DNA of 64,000 nt from Nocardia sp. NBC_01730 (GTDB lineage: Bacteria > Actinomycetota > Actinomycetes > Mycobacteriales > Mycobacteriaceae), in NCBI RefSeq assembly GCF_035920445.1, contig NZ_CP109162.1, forward strand, positions 6,076,001 to 6,140,000. The letters are read 5' to 3'. Below the pieces are notes generated by a model. It worked only from the letters and a program-made list of their open reading frames with translations, searched no databases and was not told the DNA's origin. The position numbers were made by a program, and so were the translations under genes. Positions 1 through 7,749 of this stretch are shown one piece after another. How positions within the stretch are numbered: the first letter of the stretch is position 1; each line of letters opens with the position of its first letter.

Positions 1-171
1 CGAGGTGGTCGGCACCGCGATCACCGTGTCACCGCACTGACGCACGTGGTGCACCGAGGTCGGCGTCGTGTCGATGCCCGGCATGGCCAACACCGCCTGC
101 TCGGCATGCGCGCATGCGCTGCGTACCCGTTCGGCGGTGGAAGGTGCGACGGTCGGGGTCGGACGCGGCAT
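1..171 (-). CDS. N-terminal part of an iron-box-controlled conserved protein (DUF2470-like?)
   Basis: Only the first 57 codons are in the window; the gene continues past base 1. The ATG at 171 is preceded by a good ribosome binding site (CCGGAGG, 5 nt before the start) and by an IdeR-like box 31 bp upstream. The visible peptide contains SACAHAEQAVLAMPGID and looks soluble, with no signal peptide. In M. tuberculosis the gene next to pheA on this side (Rv3839) is a conserved protein under IdeR control, and position plus box suggest an orthologue. The DUF2470 assignment is a guess from the short N-terminus and context, not from a clear motif. Confidence 0.6.
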   Translation of the reverse strand, partial: MPRPTPTVAPSTAERVRSACAHAEQAVLAMPGIDTTPTSVHHVRQCGDTVIAVPTTS

Positions 172-202
172 ACAAACCTCCGGTAGTCGGGCGCCAGAAT
201 GA

Positions 203-221
203 TTAGGTTACCCTAAGCTAA
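203..221. promoter_or_regulatory. IdeR/DtxR-type iron box
   Basis: TTAGGTTACCCTAAGCTAA matches the 19-bp mycobacterial IdeR consensus at 16 positions. It lies between divergent genes (starts at 171 minus and 336 plus). On the minus strand it contains TAACCT, a possible -10 for the leftward gene, so iron-loaded IdeR would block that promoter. Confidence 0.75.
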
Positions 222-323
222 GTGAGTGGGGTGGGATTTAGCAAGCGCTCCGATCGACCTGATCGGAGCGAGATTCCGCAGGCCCCGCGAATCGCCTGCG
301 TTCGAGCCGCCTCGACGGGTTGT

Positions 324-329
324 TACCGT
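324..329 (+). promoter_or_regulatory. -10 hexamer TACCGT, leaderless start at 336
   Basis: TACCGT ends 6 nt before GTG 336, the spacing seen at many other starts in this window. This supports a leaderless transcript and the start at 336 instead of the open-frame GTG at 222, which abuts the iron box. Confidence 0.5.
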
Positions 330-335
330 GAAGAC

Positions 336-752
336 GTGGCAGAGCGGACGGAAGCGGCCGGGGAACCGGTGCTGGTGACGTTGTCGGCGCCCGCCCGGCG
401 CAGTCTGGTCGACGATTTGGTGCGCGGTGTCGGCGCAGGCGCGGCCGCGCCGATCCTCAGGCTGGATGCGCCGGACGCGGAGATCGCCGATTTCCTCGCA
501 GGTGTGGCGCACGCCGACAGCGGTTTCGTAGCACGCACTTCGTCCGGCGAACGAGCGCTGGCCATTGTCGCCGCTACGGCCGCAGCGTTGTGCGGCGACG
601 ACATCCGTGCCGCACTGAGTAACCCCGACGTCGCATTCCTCACCGCGCTGAAACCGCCCGCGGTCGAGGCCGTCCGATCGGTCCTGCTCGCGATCGAAAC
701 CGAGGCCGCCGACCAGGTCACCAGTGCGCTGAGTGTGTTGACCGGCAGCTGA
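336..752 (+). CDS. Conserved hypothetical protein, 138 aa
   Basis: I do not recognise the family. The 138-residue product is acidic and alanine-rich, has no signal peptide or membrane segment, and appears largely helical (SAPARRSLVDDLVRGVGAG near the N-terminus, then several Ala/Leu/Asp-rich helices). The reading frame stays open upstream to GTG 222, but that start lies directly after the iron box, and a TACCGT hexamer sits 6 nt before GTG 336, so 336 is preferred. The gene precedes pheA in the same direction with a 94-bp gap that holds the pheA promoter, so it is probably transcribed separately. Codon use is normal for the region, so it is likely a real gene. Confidence 0.65.
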   Translation: MAERTEAAGEPVLVTLSAPARRSLVDDLVRGVGAGAAAPILRLDAPDAEIADFLAGVAHADSGFVARTSSGERALAIVAATAAALCGDDIRAALSNPDVAFLTALKPPAVEAVRSVLLAIETEAADQVTSALSVLTGS

Positions 753-833
753 GCCGCACACTTACGGCCGCCGTACACCCGTCGCGTGTGGCATGCTCGG
801 CGCAATACGCGAAGGGCCGGGCGAACACGCAAG

Positions 834-839
834 TACTGT
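834..839 (+). promoter_or_regulatory. -10 hexamer TACTGT of pheA
   Basis: TACTGT ends 7 nt before the GTG at 847. No ribosome binding site precedes that GTG, which fits leaderless initiation. Confidence 0.5.
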
Positions 840-846
840 CGTAACC

Positions 847-1761
847 GTGCCGCGAATCGCGTACTTCGGGCCGTCCGGAACCTTCACCGAGATGGCCCTC
901 GCCGAACTCGAATCCTCGGGGGCCTTCTACGGGCCCGTCGAGCGGGTCGCCGCGCCCAGCCAAGGCGCCGCGCTGGACCTGATCCGCTCCGGCGACGTCG
1001 AGGGGGCGGTGGTGCCTATCGAGAGCTCGGTCGAGGGCTCGATCTCGGCGACGCTCGACTCCCTGGCGATCGGCCCGCGCCTGCAGATCATCGCCGAAAC
1101 CGAGCTCGAGGTGAGTTTCACGATCCTCGGCAAGCCGGGGACGACCAAGCAGGACGTGCGCACGCTCGCCGCGTATCCCGTTGCCGCCGCCCAGGTGCGG
1201 TTGTGGGTTTCACGGCACCTGCCGCACGCCCGGTTGTACACGTCGGCGTCCAATGCCGCAGCCGCGGAAGACGTAGTGGCGGGCAATGCGGATGCCGCCG
1301 TCTCGACGGCGTTGGCGGGGGAACGGCTCGGGCTGGTCGCGCTGGCCTCCGGTGTCGCCGACCACGAGCAGGCGATCACACGTTTCGTGCTGTGCACCCG
1401 ACCCAGGGTGGCGCCGCCCGCCACCGGAACGGACCGCACCTCGATCGTGCTCGAGCTGCCGAACGAGTCCGGTTCGCTGATGCGCGCGTTCGCCGAGTTC
1501 GCCACGCGCGGTATCGATCTGACCAGGATCGAGTCCCGTCCGACCCGAACCGGCATGGGCACGTACCGTTTCTATCTCGACTGCGTCGGGCATATCGACG
1601 ACACGGCGGTGGCCGAGGCGCTGAAGGCGTTGCACCGCACCGCACGGATCCGCTTTCTCGGATCCTGGGCGGCGACCTCGGCGACCGGCACGCCGCCGCC
1701 ATCGGACGAAACGGCGGCGGAGTGGTTGGTTCAGCTGAGAAAGGGGGTGGCGGACCTGTGA
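847..1761 (+). CDS. pheA: Prephenate dehydratase
   Basis: Converts prephenate to phenylpyruvate in phenylalanine synthesis, in the cytoplasm. The 304-residue product has the usual two-part layout: a PDT catalytic domain (about residues 1-185, starting RIAYFGPSGTF and ending with the catalytic TRF of ITRFVLC) and a C-terminal ACT domain (about 200-285) with the ESRP motif that binds phenylalanine for feedback control. Length matches M. tuberculosis PheA (Rv3838c). Start: an in-frame ATG at 793 would add 18 residues, but the conserved fold begins right after GTG 847, which follows a TACTGT hexamer at leaderless spacing. The stop overlaps the next start by 4 bp (GTGA), so the two genes are translationally coupled. 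Confidence 0.95.
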   Translation: MPRIAYFGPSGTFTEMALAELESSGAFYGPVERVAAPSQGAALDLIRSGDVEGAVVPIESSVEGSISATLDSLAIGPRLQIIAETELEVSFTILGKPGTTKQDVRTLAAYPVAAAQVRLWVSRHLPHARLYTSASNAAAAEDVVAGNADAAVSTALAGERLGLVALASGVADHEQAITRFVLCTRPRVAPPATGTDRTSIVLELPNESGSLMRAFAEFATRGIDLTRIESRPTRTGMGTYRFYLDCVGHIDDTAVAEALKALHRTARIRFLGSWAATSATGTPPPSDETAAEWLVQLRKGVADL

Positions 1762-2423
1762 GTGGAAGGTTGATCCTGGTCCGGCACGGAGAGACCGAAG
1801 GGAACGTCGCCAAGCTGCTCGACACCAGGGTGCCGGGCTTCCCGCTCACCGAACGCGGTGCCGCACAGGCGAAGACGTTCGGCGAGGGGCTGCTCGATCC
1901 GCCGAAAGTTCTGCTCAGCTCGGCGGCGCTGCGTGCACGGCAGACGGCGAACTACATCGAGGCGGCCACCGGTGTGACCGCCACCGTGCTCGATGGTCTG
2001 CACGAGGTGCAGGCCGGTGACCTGGAAGGACAGCACAGCGAAGAGGCGCACCGGACCTTTCAGCGGATCTACCGTGCCTGGCACGACGGTGATCTCACCC
2101 GGCGAGTGCCAGGAGGGGAATCCGGCCAGGATGTCCTGGACCGCTTTCTGCCCGCGATCGTGCAGTTGCGGGAGACCTATCTGACGCCCGAATCGGGCGA
2201 TGGTGATGTGCTGCTGGTCAGCCACGGCGCCGCCATGCGACTCGTCGGCCGCGCGCTCACCGGTGTGCAACCACCGTTCACGACGAACAACCACCTGGAC
2301 AACACCGAAACCATCGAGCTGGTCTCGATGCCAGACGGTGGGTGGGAGTGCACACGCTGGGGGCGGTTCACCCCACCGTTCGGTGACGACGTCGCGCCGA
2401 CTTCCGACGACCCGATGGGTTAG
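1758..2423 (+). CDS. Histidine phosphatase / phosphoglycerate-mutase-like protein
   Basis: A 221-residue member of the histidine phosphatase superfamily. The catalytic LVRHGETEGN lies at residues 7-16, the second catalytic histidine in LLVSHGAAM near residue 158, and the conserved arginine region in LSSAALRARQTA. The GTG start overlaps the pheA stop (GTGA). It is the positional orthologue of Rv3837c, which also neighbours pheA. Family members range from cofactor-dependent mutases to broad phosphatases, and the sequence does not settle the substrate. The coupling to pheA suggests a role near aromatic or sugar-phosphate metabolism, but that is inference. Confidence 0.85.
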   Translation: MSGRLILVRHGETEGNVAKLLDTRVPGFPLTERGAAQAKTFGEGLLDPPKVLLSSAALRARQTANYIEAATGVTATVLDGLHEVQAGDLEGQHSEEAHRTFQRIYRAWHDGDLTRRVPGGESGQDVLDRFLPAIVQLRETYLTPESGDGDVLLVSHGAAMRLVGRALTGVQPPFTTNNHLDNTETIELVSMPDGGWECTRWGRFTPPFGDDVAPTSDDPMG

Positions 2424-2550
2424 GCCGAACGCCCACTGGCAGTGGGACGGCCGGTGGCCCACACCGGGGCCGGTCGGCAGTGCGCCGCGGACAAGAATCC
2501 ACCGACCGGTGCGCATTCCACACACCCTCCCGCCACGTGCGAAACAGATC

Positions 2551-2556
2551 TATGCT
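2551..2556 (+). promoter_or_regulatory. -10 hexamer TATGCT, leaderless start at 2563
   Basis: TATGCT ends 6 nt before GTG 2563, which lies just before the first membrane segment of the MASE1 protein. Confidence 0.5.
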
Positions 2557-2562
2557 CGGCTA

Positions 2563-3549
2563 GTGGGCCGTTCCCGCAGATATGCCGATGCGGCACTGCG
2601 GATCATTTTCACCGCCAGCGCTTACTTCCTGGCTGCTCAGATCGGGCTGCGACTGGCGCTGGTGGGCAACCAGGTCACCCCACTCTGGCCCCCGACCGGG
2701 GTCGGCCTCGCGTGCCTGCTGCTGTTGGGATTGCGGATCTGGCCGGGCATTGCCCTCGGCGCGTTCGCGGTGAACATCCTGCTCGGACCGACGGCGCTCG
2801 CGGTACTGATAATCGCCGCCGGGAACACACTGGCACCGATCGCCGCGTATCTGCTGCTCGAGCGGGTGGGATTCCGTCGGAATTTCGACAGGGTCACCGA
2901 CGCGCTGGCGCTGGTCTTCCTCGGTGCCATGGTGGGAATGCTGATCAGCGCCACCGTAGGCAGCCTGACCCGCGTCGTCGTCGGCGCCACCCCCGCACGC
3001 GAGTTCTGGGCGGCCTGGTCGGTGTGGTGGACCGGTGACGCGATGGGTGTGCTCATCGTCGCCCCGCTGATCCTCGTCGCCTGGTCCTGGCGAATACCCA
3101 CGCGGGTCAACCCGTTGCGGGTACTCGAGGCCGTGACAGTGATTCTCGGCACGTTCGTCGTCGTTCTGGTGGCCACGCTCCAGTCGGCAAACCTGCTGTT
3201 CATGATCTTCCCGTTCCTGATCTGGGCGGCACTGCGCTTTCATCTGTCCGGCGCGCTGCCGTGCGCCTTGGTCGGGTCGGTCGTCGTCATCTTCGCCGCT
3301 TCTCGGAACTTCTCCACATTCATCGGCCTCGACCTCACGGCCAGGATGATCACGCTGCAGGCATTCAACGGGTCCGTCGCTCTCACCGCCCTGCTGCTCG
3401 CGACGATCACGGCGCAGCGCGACCGCGCCACGGCAGCTCTTGACGATGCCTGTGCGCAACTCGCCCAGGCGGCAATCATCCTGAATCAGGGCCGCCCGCT
3501 GGAGGGCCTCATCGACATCCTGCACCAGGTCAAGTCGCCCATCCAGTGA
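2563..3549 (+). CDS. MASE1 domain integral membrane protein
   Basis: A 328-residue protein made almost entirely of a MASE1-type sensor domain of about eight to ten membrane helices. Recognisable family features are TPLWPPTGVGLA near residue 45, the GNTLAP stretch, and WWTGDAMGVLIVAPL near 165. MASE1 usually sits in front of a histidine kinase or a GGDEF/EAL output module. Here the protein ends shortly after the last helix with a short helical tail (DRATAALDDACAQLAQAAIILNQ is cytosolic), so there is no output domain. It may signal through a partner or be a truncated sensor. The GTG at 2563 follows TATGCT with leaderless spacing; the frame is open further upstream but shows no start codon with support. 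The next gene is convergent, with 124 bp between that show nothing clear. Confidence 0.8.
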   Translation: MGRSRRYADAALRIIFTASAYFLAAQIGLRLALVGNQVTPLWPPTGVGLACLLLLGLRIWPGIALGAFAVNILLGPTALAVLIIAAGNTLAPIAAYLLLERVGFRRNFDRVTDALALVFLGAMVGMLISATVGSLTRVVVGATPAREFWAAWSVWWTGDAMGVLIVAPLILVAWSWRIPTRVNPLRVLEAVTVILGTFVVVLVATLQSANLLFMIFPFLIWAALRFHLSGALPCALVGSVVVIFAASRNFSTFIGLDLTARMITLQAFNGSVALTALLLATITAQRDRATAALDDACAQLAQAAIILNQGRPLEGLIDILHQVKSPIQ

Positions 3550-3673
3550 TCCGCGCCCGGGATACAGGTGGTCGCCGATCAGCATGGTGCGGGGCCCACG
3601 GTGCGCGCCAGGACCGTCGGCGCAGGAGCCATGCACTTACCTGAGTGCCGTCGCGTGTCAGGACACCGCGTGT

Positions 3674-4501
3674 TCAGGAAAGCTTCGGGTTCCTCGGGAA
3701 GTCTTCGCGTTCCGGCAGCGAGCTGATCAGATCCTGCACTGCCGCGCGCAGTCGTGCGGTGGTTCCACTGCTGAGTGACGTCCACTTGACGCCGTCGTCG
3801 GACTTGCTCGCGGTCGCGATGAATCGTCCTGCGCGCGTGTTGAATACGGCGATGTGGTTGTCGGCCGCGTCCCGGGTGCCGTCGCCGTACATCACGCCGA
3901 CGACCTCGGCATACGAGTGGATCTCGACCAGGGCGGCGGCCAGGGTCCTCGCATCGTGTGCAGGGTTGCCGACTTTCGTCAGCCGTTCGGCGGTGGCCGC
4001 GGCGTCACCGGTGGCTGCGAAGATCGTGGCGAGCTGGTCGGTCGGAGCGTTCATACCGTAGAGCTCCAGCGGTTCGGCGTAGCCGAGTGCCGCAAGCACC
4101 GTGCCAGGCAGATCGGTCCCTGCCTCGTCGATGACGTAGGAGTCCTGCCCGCGAAGAGTGACGACCGAGAGGTCGTCGCTCTTCGCCAGACAGAAGCGGC
4201 TCACGTACCCATCGACAACCAACCGCAGCGCGATGATCCAGTGCGGCCGGTTCAGCGCGCGCAGCCGGTCCTCCAGATCGAGGTGCACCACATCATCGAT
4301 GAGTAGCTCCCGCTGGATGAGGGACTCGGCGGCCACGTCCATCGCCGCCTTGTGGTGGGTCACGTTGTCGTAGCGTCCCCTCGCGTTCAACACGACCGGG
4401 ACCTCGATCTCCAGCTTCTCCAGGAGAAACTGCATCTCGTCGAGCGACAGGACGACCGCCTCGAGCGTCGATGGGCCGTGGCCCGCACCGAGTACGGTCA
4501 C
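3674..4501 (-). CDS. EspG-family ESX secretion-associated chaperone
   Basis: A 275-residue EspG-like protein. In mycobacteria EspG binds the tip of PE-PPE dimers in the cytoplasm and keeps them soluble for type VII (ESX) secretion. Family resemblance lies in the N-terminal LSLDEMQFLLEKLEIE and in the overall alpha/beta layout with no signal peptide or helix. It is the third gene of a PE-PPE-EspG operon, and its start overlaps the PPE stop by 4 bp (ATGA), giving translational coupling and equal supply of chaperone and client. No ESX core gene (eccB-E, mycP) is in the window, so the secretion machine must be encoded elsewhere. Confidence 0.8.
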   Translation of the reverse strand: MTVLGAGHGPSTLEAVVLSLDEMQFLLEKLEIEVPVVLNARGRYDNVTHHKAAMDVAAESLIQRELLIDDVVHLDLEDRLRALNRPHWIIALRLVVDGYVSRFCLAKSDDLSVVTLRGQDSYVIDEAGTDLPGTVLAALGYAEPLELYGMNAPTDQLATIFAATGDAAATAERLTKVGNPAHDARTLAAALVEIHSYAEVVGVMYGDGTRDAADNHIAVFNTRAGRFIATASKSDDGVKWTSLSSGTTARLRAAVQDLISSLPEREDFPRNPKLS

Positions 4502-5664
4502 CTAGCCGTCCCGCTGAAGTCACCGCCGCCGATGACTCCATCGGCGGCAAACCGACCGTCGTTGAAGTGCTCGGTCGACCGCAGGTAGTCCCGGCCGTTG
4601 TGCTCGGCCCCATCGTCCTCGGCACTGCGGGCCTGGTTCCCCAGCAGGGGGTTGCCGTTGCCTGTATTCGCCGACCGGACCGGCGCCGCGTCGACCCGGT
4701 TGACCGCGACGGTCTCCTGCGCTGGGGAGCCGCCGACCGTACCGTTCGTGCCCCAGCCTTCTGGGAGCTTGAGGGAGCCGTTGTTCATGCCTGCCGGGGA
4801 CCCGGTGCCGGAGAACGACACGGCGCGGGTCGTGGCGGCGCTACCGGCGGCAGCCACACCGGCGCCCATGGCCATCGGAGCGATGCCGGACATGGCGGGT
4901 GCGGTGTTGGTGGCCGCCGCTATCGCACTGCCCGCGACATTGCCAACGGTCGAAACACCGGTGGTGGCGATCGAACCGACAGCCTGGGCGGCCTGTGTGG
5001 CAGCGCTCGCCACGCCGGGGTTGCTCAAGAACGCCTGCGTGGCGGCAATGGCCGTCTGGATCGGATCGGCCGGTACCTCAAACGCCGCGTCTGCCGCCTG
5101 CCCCGGGTTGGCCGTTCCGGCGCCGCTGGCGATCGGCGGCGGCATCAGGAACTCGGCGGGGGTCGCGAGCATGGCGCTTGTCGCGGCCTCATAGGTCTCC
5201 ATGACCAGCGCGGCACGGATGTCCATGAGGTTCCTTGTGACCTCCGCGGCCTCGAAGGCGCCGGTCAACACCCCCGGCGGGTTCGCGGAAGCGGCCAGTG
5301 CGGTGTTGACGGCCGCGATCTCCGGCGGGCTCGGCATCGCCAGCGCGGCGACGGTGTACGCGATGACATTCCCCGCTGCTTTCGCGCCCATCGCGGCGGC
5401 TTGGACGCCCTGCTGTTCGGACCAGCCGAGGAAACCCGTGAGCTTGCCCAGCACGGCGATACCGTTGATGCCCTGCATACCGACGCCGAGTTCGGCCATT
5501 ACCCTGGCGACGGTCGTTGTCGCGTCGACCCAGGCGGCGGTGAGCCCACCCCAGGCGGTGGCGGCCGCCGAGATCGGAATCGCGTGCGCGCCCGCGTGAA
5601 GGGTGGCCGAATTGATCTCCGACGGCCGGGCGGCCCAGATCACCCCGGTGACTCCTGCAACCAT
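4498..5664 (-). CDS. PPE family protein
   Basis: A 388-residue PPE-like protein. The first about 170 residues form the helical PPE domain (WAARPSEINSATLHAG, then ATAWGGLTAAWVDA, then a long helical pair). The C-terminal half is low in complexity, rich in Ala, Gly, Thr and Pro and probably disordered or surface-exposed. The canonical N-terminal Pro-Pro-Glu is replaced by ARPSE. PPE proteins pair with PE proteins and are exported by ESX systems. The partner PE is encoded 50 bp upstream and the chaperone EspG overlaps the 3' end. A GGGGAGAA ribosome site precedes the ATG at 5664. I see no YxxxD/E export motif in the visible helices. Confidence 0.85.
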   Translation of the reverse strand: MVAGVTGVIWAARPSEINSATLHAGAHAIPISAAATAWGGLTAAWVDATTTVARVMAELGVGMQGINGIAVLGKLTGFLGWSEQQGVQAAAMGAKAAGNVIAYTVAALAMPSPPEIAAVNTALAASANPPGVLTGAFEAAEVTRNLMDIRAALVMETYEAATSAMLATPAEFLMPPPIASGAGTANPGQAADAAFEVPADPIQTAIAATQAFLSNPGVASAATQAAQAVGSIATTGVSTVGNVAGSAIAAATNTAPAMSGIAPMAMGAGVAAAGSAATTRAVSFSGTGSPAGMNNGSLKLPEGWGTNGTVGGSPAQETVAVNRVDAAPVRSANTGNGNPLLGNQARSAEDDGAEHNGRDYLRSTEHFNDGRFAADGVIGGGDFSGTAR

Positions 5665-5714
5665 GTTTGTCTTCTCCCCTGACTAGGTGTTGCTGACGGG
5701 TCTCGGTGTCGGAA

Positions 5715-6026
5715 CTACACCTGGATGGCGTTGATGCCCGTGGCGCGCACCACATCACCCGCGATGTGCTGGGCCAACTGCATGCGCAGCGTTGCCGCGG
5801 CGTGGTGGCATTCCAGAATGGCCTGCGCGACAGCACGATCGTGGGACATCGCCCCTTGGTTGAAATGGCCTGCGCCGAGGAACGAGACTTCCTCCGCGCC
5901 GGAGGGCAACACGTGCGTCGCGGGCGCGGTTATCGCTGCTGCGGCGGCCAGCCGCTCGGCAACGAGGTCGAGCTCGGCCGCGGCGGCGAGAATGGCTTCG
6001 GGTGCGATCAGTACATGTCCGACCAT
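5715..6026 (-). CDS. PE family protein
   Basis: A 103-residue protein consisting only of a PE-type helical hairpin. The N-terminus VLIAPEAILAAAAELDLVA is characteristic of the family. It is expected to form a heterodimer with the PPE protein encoded just downstream and to be exported by a type VII system. The sequence contains no tyrosine at all, so the usual YxxxD/E signal at the end of the second PE helix is absent; export may use a variant signal. The ATG at 6026 is preceded by GGAGT. This is the first gene of the trio, so its promoter should lie in 6027-6190. Confidence 0.8.
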   Translation of the reverse strand: MVGHVLIAPEAILAAAAELDLVAERLAAAAAITAPATHVLPSGAEEVSFLGAGHFNQGAMSHDRAVAQAILECHHAAATLRMQLAQHIAGDVVRATGINAIQV

Positions 6027-6190
6027 GACTCGACTCCTTCTAGTGGTTATGGGGCGGAACCACGAGAATTCCCCCTACGAGTGATAGGACGCGACAGCAA
6101 CGCGATCGGTTCCATCGGATCCCCTACTTTCCGGTCTCCCTGCTGATTACACACCCAACGTTCCGGGTACGCCATTCAGCTCGATCAAGA

Positions 6191-6541
6191 CTAGCCCCAT
6201 CCCAGCTCATGCAGACGGTCTTCGTCAATCCCGAAATAGTGTGCGATTTCATGGATCACAGTGATCGCCACCTGTCGCACCACCTCCGATTCATCGGCGC
6301 AGATGTCGAGAATGGCGGCGCGGTAGATCGTCACGGTGTCCGGAAGCGCTCCGCCGTAATGGCTGTCGCGTTCGGTGAGCGCGATGCCGTGATAGAGCCC
6401 GAGCAGATGTGGATCCTCCGGATCGCGCGGTTCGATCAGCACGACCACGTTGTCGATCGCGCGGGTCAGCTCGGGCGGGATGAGATCGAGCGCGTCACCG
6501 ACCAATTCCTCGAACCGGTCCGCGGACATCGAGACGGACAT
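6191..6541 (-). CDS. Zincin-like metallopeptidase (Rv3836 type)
   Basis: A 116-residue member of the small minimal-metallopeptidase family. The zinc motif HEIAHYFGIDEDRLHELGW is at the C-terminus (residues about 97-115) and follows the HExxHxxGxxD pattern: two histidines and a terminal aspartate. The N-terminus FEELVGDALDLIPPEL is typical of the family. There is no signal peptide, so it acts in the cytoplasm; the substrate is unknown. It follows the septum-formation-type gene with a 10-bp gap, the same pairing as Rv3835-Rv3836, so the two are an operon. Confidence 0.85.
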   Translation of the reverse strand: MSVSMSADRFEELVGDALDLIPPELTRAIDNVVVLIEPRDPEDPHLLGLYHGIALTERDSHYGGALPDTVTIYRAAILDICADESEVVRQVAITVIHEIAHYFGIDEDRLHELGWG

Positions 6542-6551
6542 CGGCGCCGGT

Positions 6552-7676
6552 CTACCTCGGCTGGGACTGCGGCGGCAGCGGAGCCGCGCCGGGCAGCGGT
6601 GCGGGGGTCGAGCGCCCGTTGTTCGGCGGCGGCACCGGTGCCTGGCCGTTGATCAGGATGTCTCCCCTGGCCGAACCGGTGATCGGCGCGAAGCCTTCCC
6701 GATCGGCACCCTTGCCTAGCATGCAATCCAGCTTGCGACTGCCCGCCATCCAGCTGCGGGCGTCGATGTAGTCGAAGAACAGAGTCAGCGTCTTGTTGCG
6801 GATCACGTCCGGGCCGCCGAGATAGTCGGTCGAAGTCCGCGCGCACTCCTCCTCGACGAACTTGTCCTGCTCCTCCTTCGGCGGCGGTCCGCCGTTGAAG
6901 CGCGTGCCCAGGTCGACGGTGGAGACGATCTCCACGGCGTGTGGCTGTGCGCAATCCACCGGATCGGTCGGCAGGTTTTGGTTGATGCCGAGGCACATGC
7001 CCTGCTCGTACACCTTGGACTGGTCGTGCTCGGCGGCGCGGCCGACCGAGGGTGGCGTGCCCGTGCTGGCCGCTACCTGCAGTCCGCAGCGCAGCGTGCG
7101 GTCACCGTGTTGCCAGCCGTCCGGGCTGGGATACATCAGGCCGACGATGTACTTGCCTCGCGGATCGAAGTGCCCGGACATGTACTCCTGCACGGCCGGA
7201 ACGCAGTGTTCTTCCTTCAGTTCGGTGAGCCGCAGTGAGTCCGGGAACCGCGAGCCGGGGCCGAACTCCTTGCCCGGATACCTGCTTATGTCGATATCGG
7301 CCGCGACCTCGAACATGTGCTTGCTCGAGCAGTTCACCTTGACCAGGTCGGACCGGTCGTTCCTGGTCCAGCTCAGGCAGTCGCCCGTCGCGGCGGTGCC
7401 GAACTCTTTGTCCAGCACGGTCTGCGCCGGCGAGCCCGGGTTGTGCGCCGCAAGGCCCTTCCCGTTGTCGAAGCCGGTCACGAACAGCGTCACCATGGCA
7501 GCCAGAACCGCGCCGACAGCCACCGCGAGCAGACCCCAGCGCAGGGTCGGCGCGGACAGGTGCAGGTTGCCGTCGGACACCGCGGCCTTCGCGGAATCGA
7601 ACAACCGGCGAACCTCGTCGGCGCGCGTCGACACGCCACGCCTGAGCTTCTGCGGGGGCACTTGTGCGGGTGACAT
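6552..7676 (-). CDS. Septum-formation family membrane protein (Rv3835 type)
   Basis: A 374-residue protein with a short cytoplasmic N-terminus, one membrane helix (about residues 47-68, LLAVAVGAVLAAMVTLFVTG) and a large extracytoplasmic part. The outer part has two similar cysteine-containing repeats: TGDCLSW...VNCSSKHMFEV and QGMCLGI...VDCAQPHAVEI, the pattern of the actinobacterial septum formation domain. The C-terminal 30 residues are proline-rich. Family members are linked to septation or envelope maintenance but the biochemical role is unknown. It shares the Rv3835 position next to serS and is transcribed with the metallopeptidase downstream. Confidence 0.82.
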   Translation of the reverse strand: MSPAQVPPQKLRRGVSTRADEVRRLFDSAKAAVSDGNLHLSAPTLRWGLLAVAVGAVLAAMVTLFVTGFDNGKGLAAHNPGSPAQTVLDKEFGTAATGDCLSWTRNDRSDLVKVNCSSKHMFEVAADIDISRYPGKEFGPGSRFPDSLRLTELKEEHCVPAVQEYMSGHFDPRGKYIVGLMYPSPDGWQHGDRTLRCGLQVAASTGTPPSVGRAAEHDQSKVYEQGMCLGINQNLPTDPVDCAQPHAVEIVSTVDLGTRFNGGPPPKEEQDKFVEEECARTSTDYLGGPDVIRNKTLTLFFDYIDARSWMAGSRKLDCMLGKGADREGFAPITGSARGDILINGQAPVPPPNNGRSTPAPLPGAAPLPPQSQPR

Positions 7677-7749
7677 CGCGATCCATCATGGCAGTGTCAG
7701 GGCCGTGGTGCTACGACCTGGCCTGATCGACACGAGCCCGCGCGTCGGG

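Noticed and set aside
222..335. Earlier GTG start at 222 for the 138-residue protein
   Set aside because: It adjoins the iron box with no room for a promoter and encodes a non-conserved-looking Arg-rich stretch; 336 has a TACCGT hexamer at leaderless spacing.
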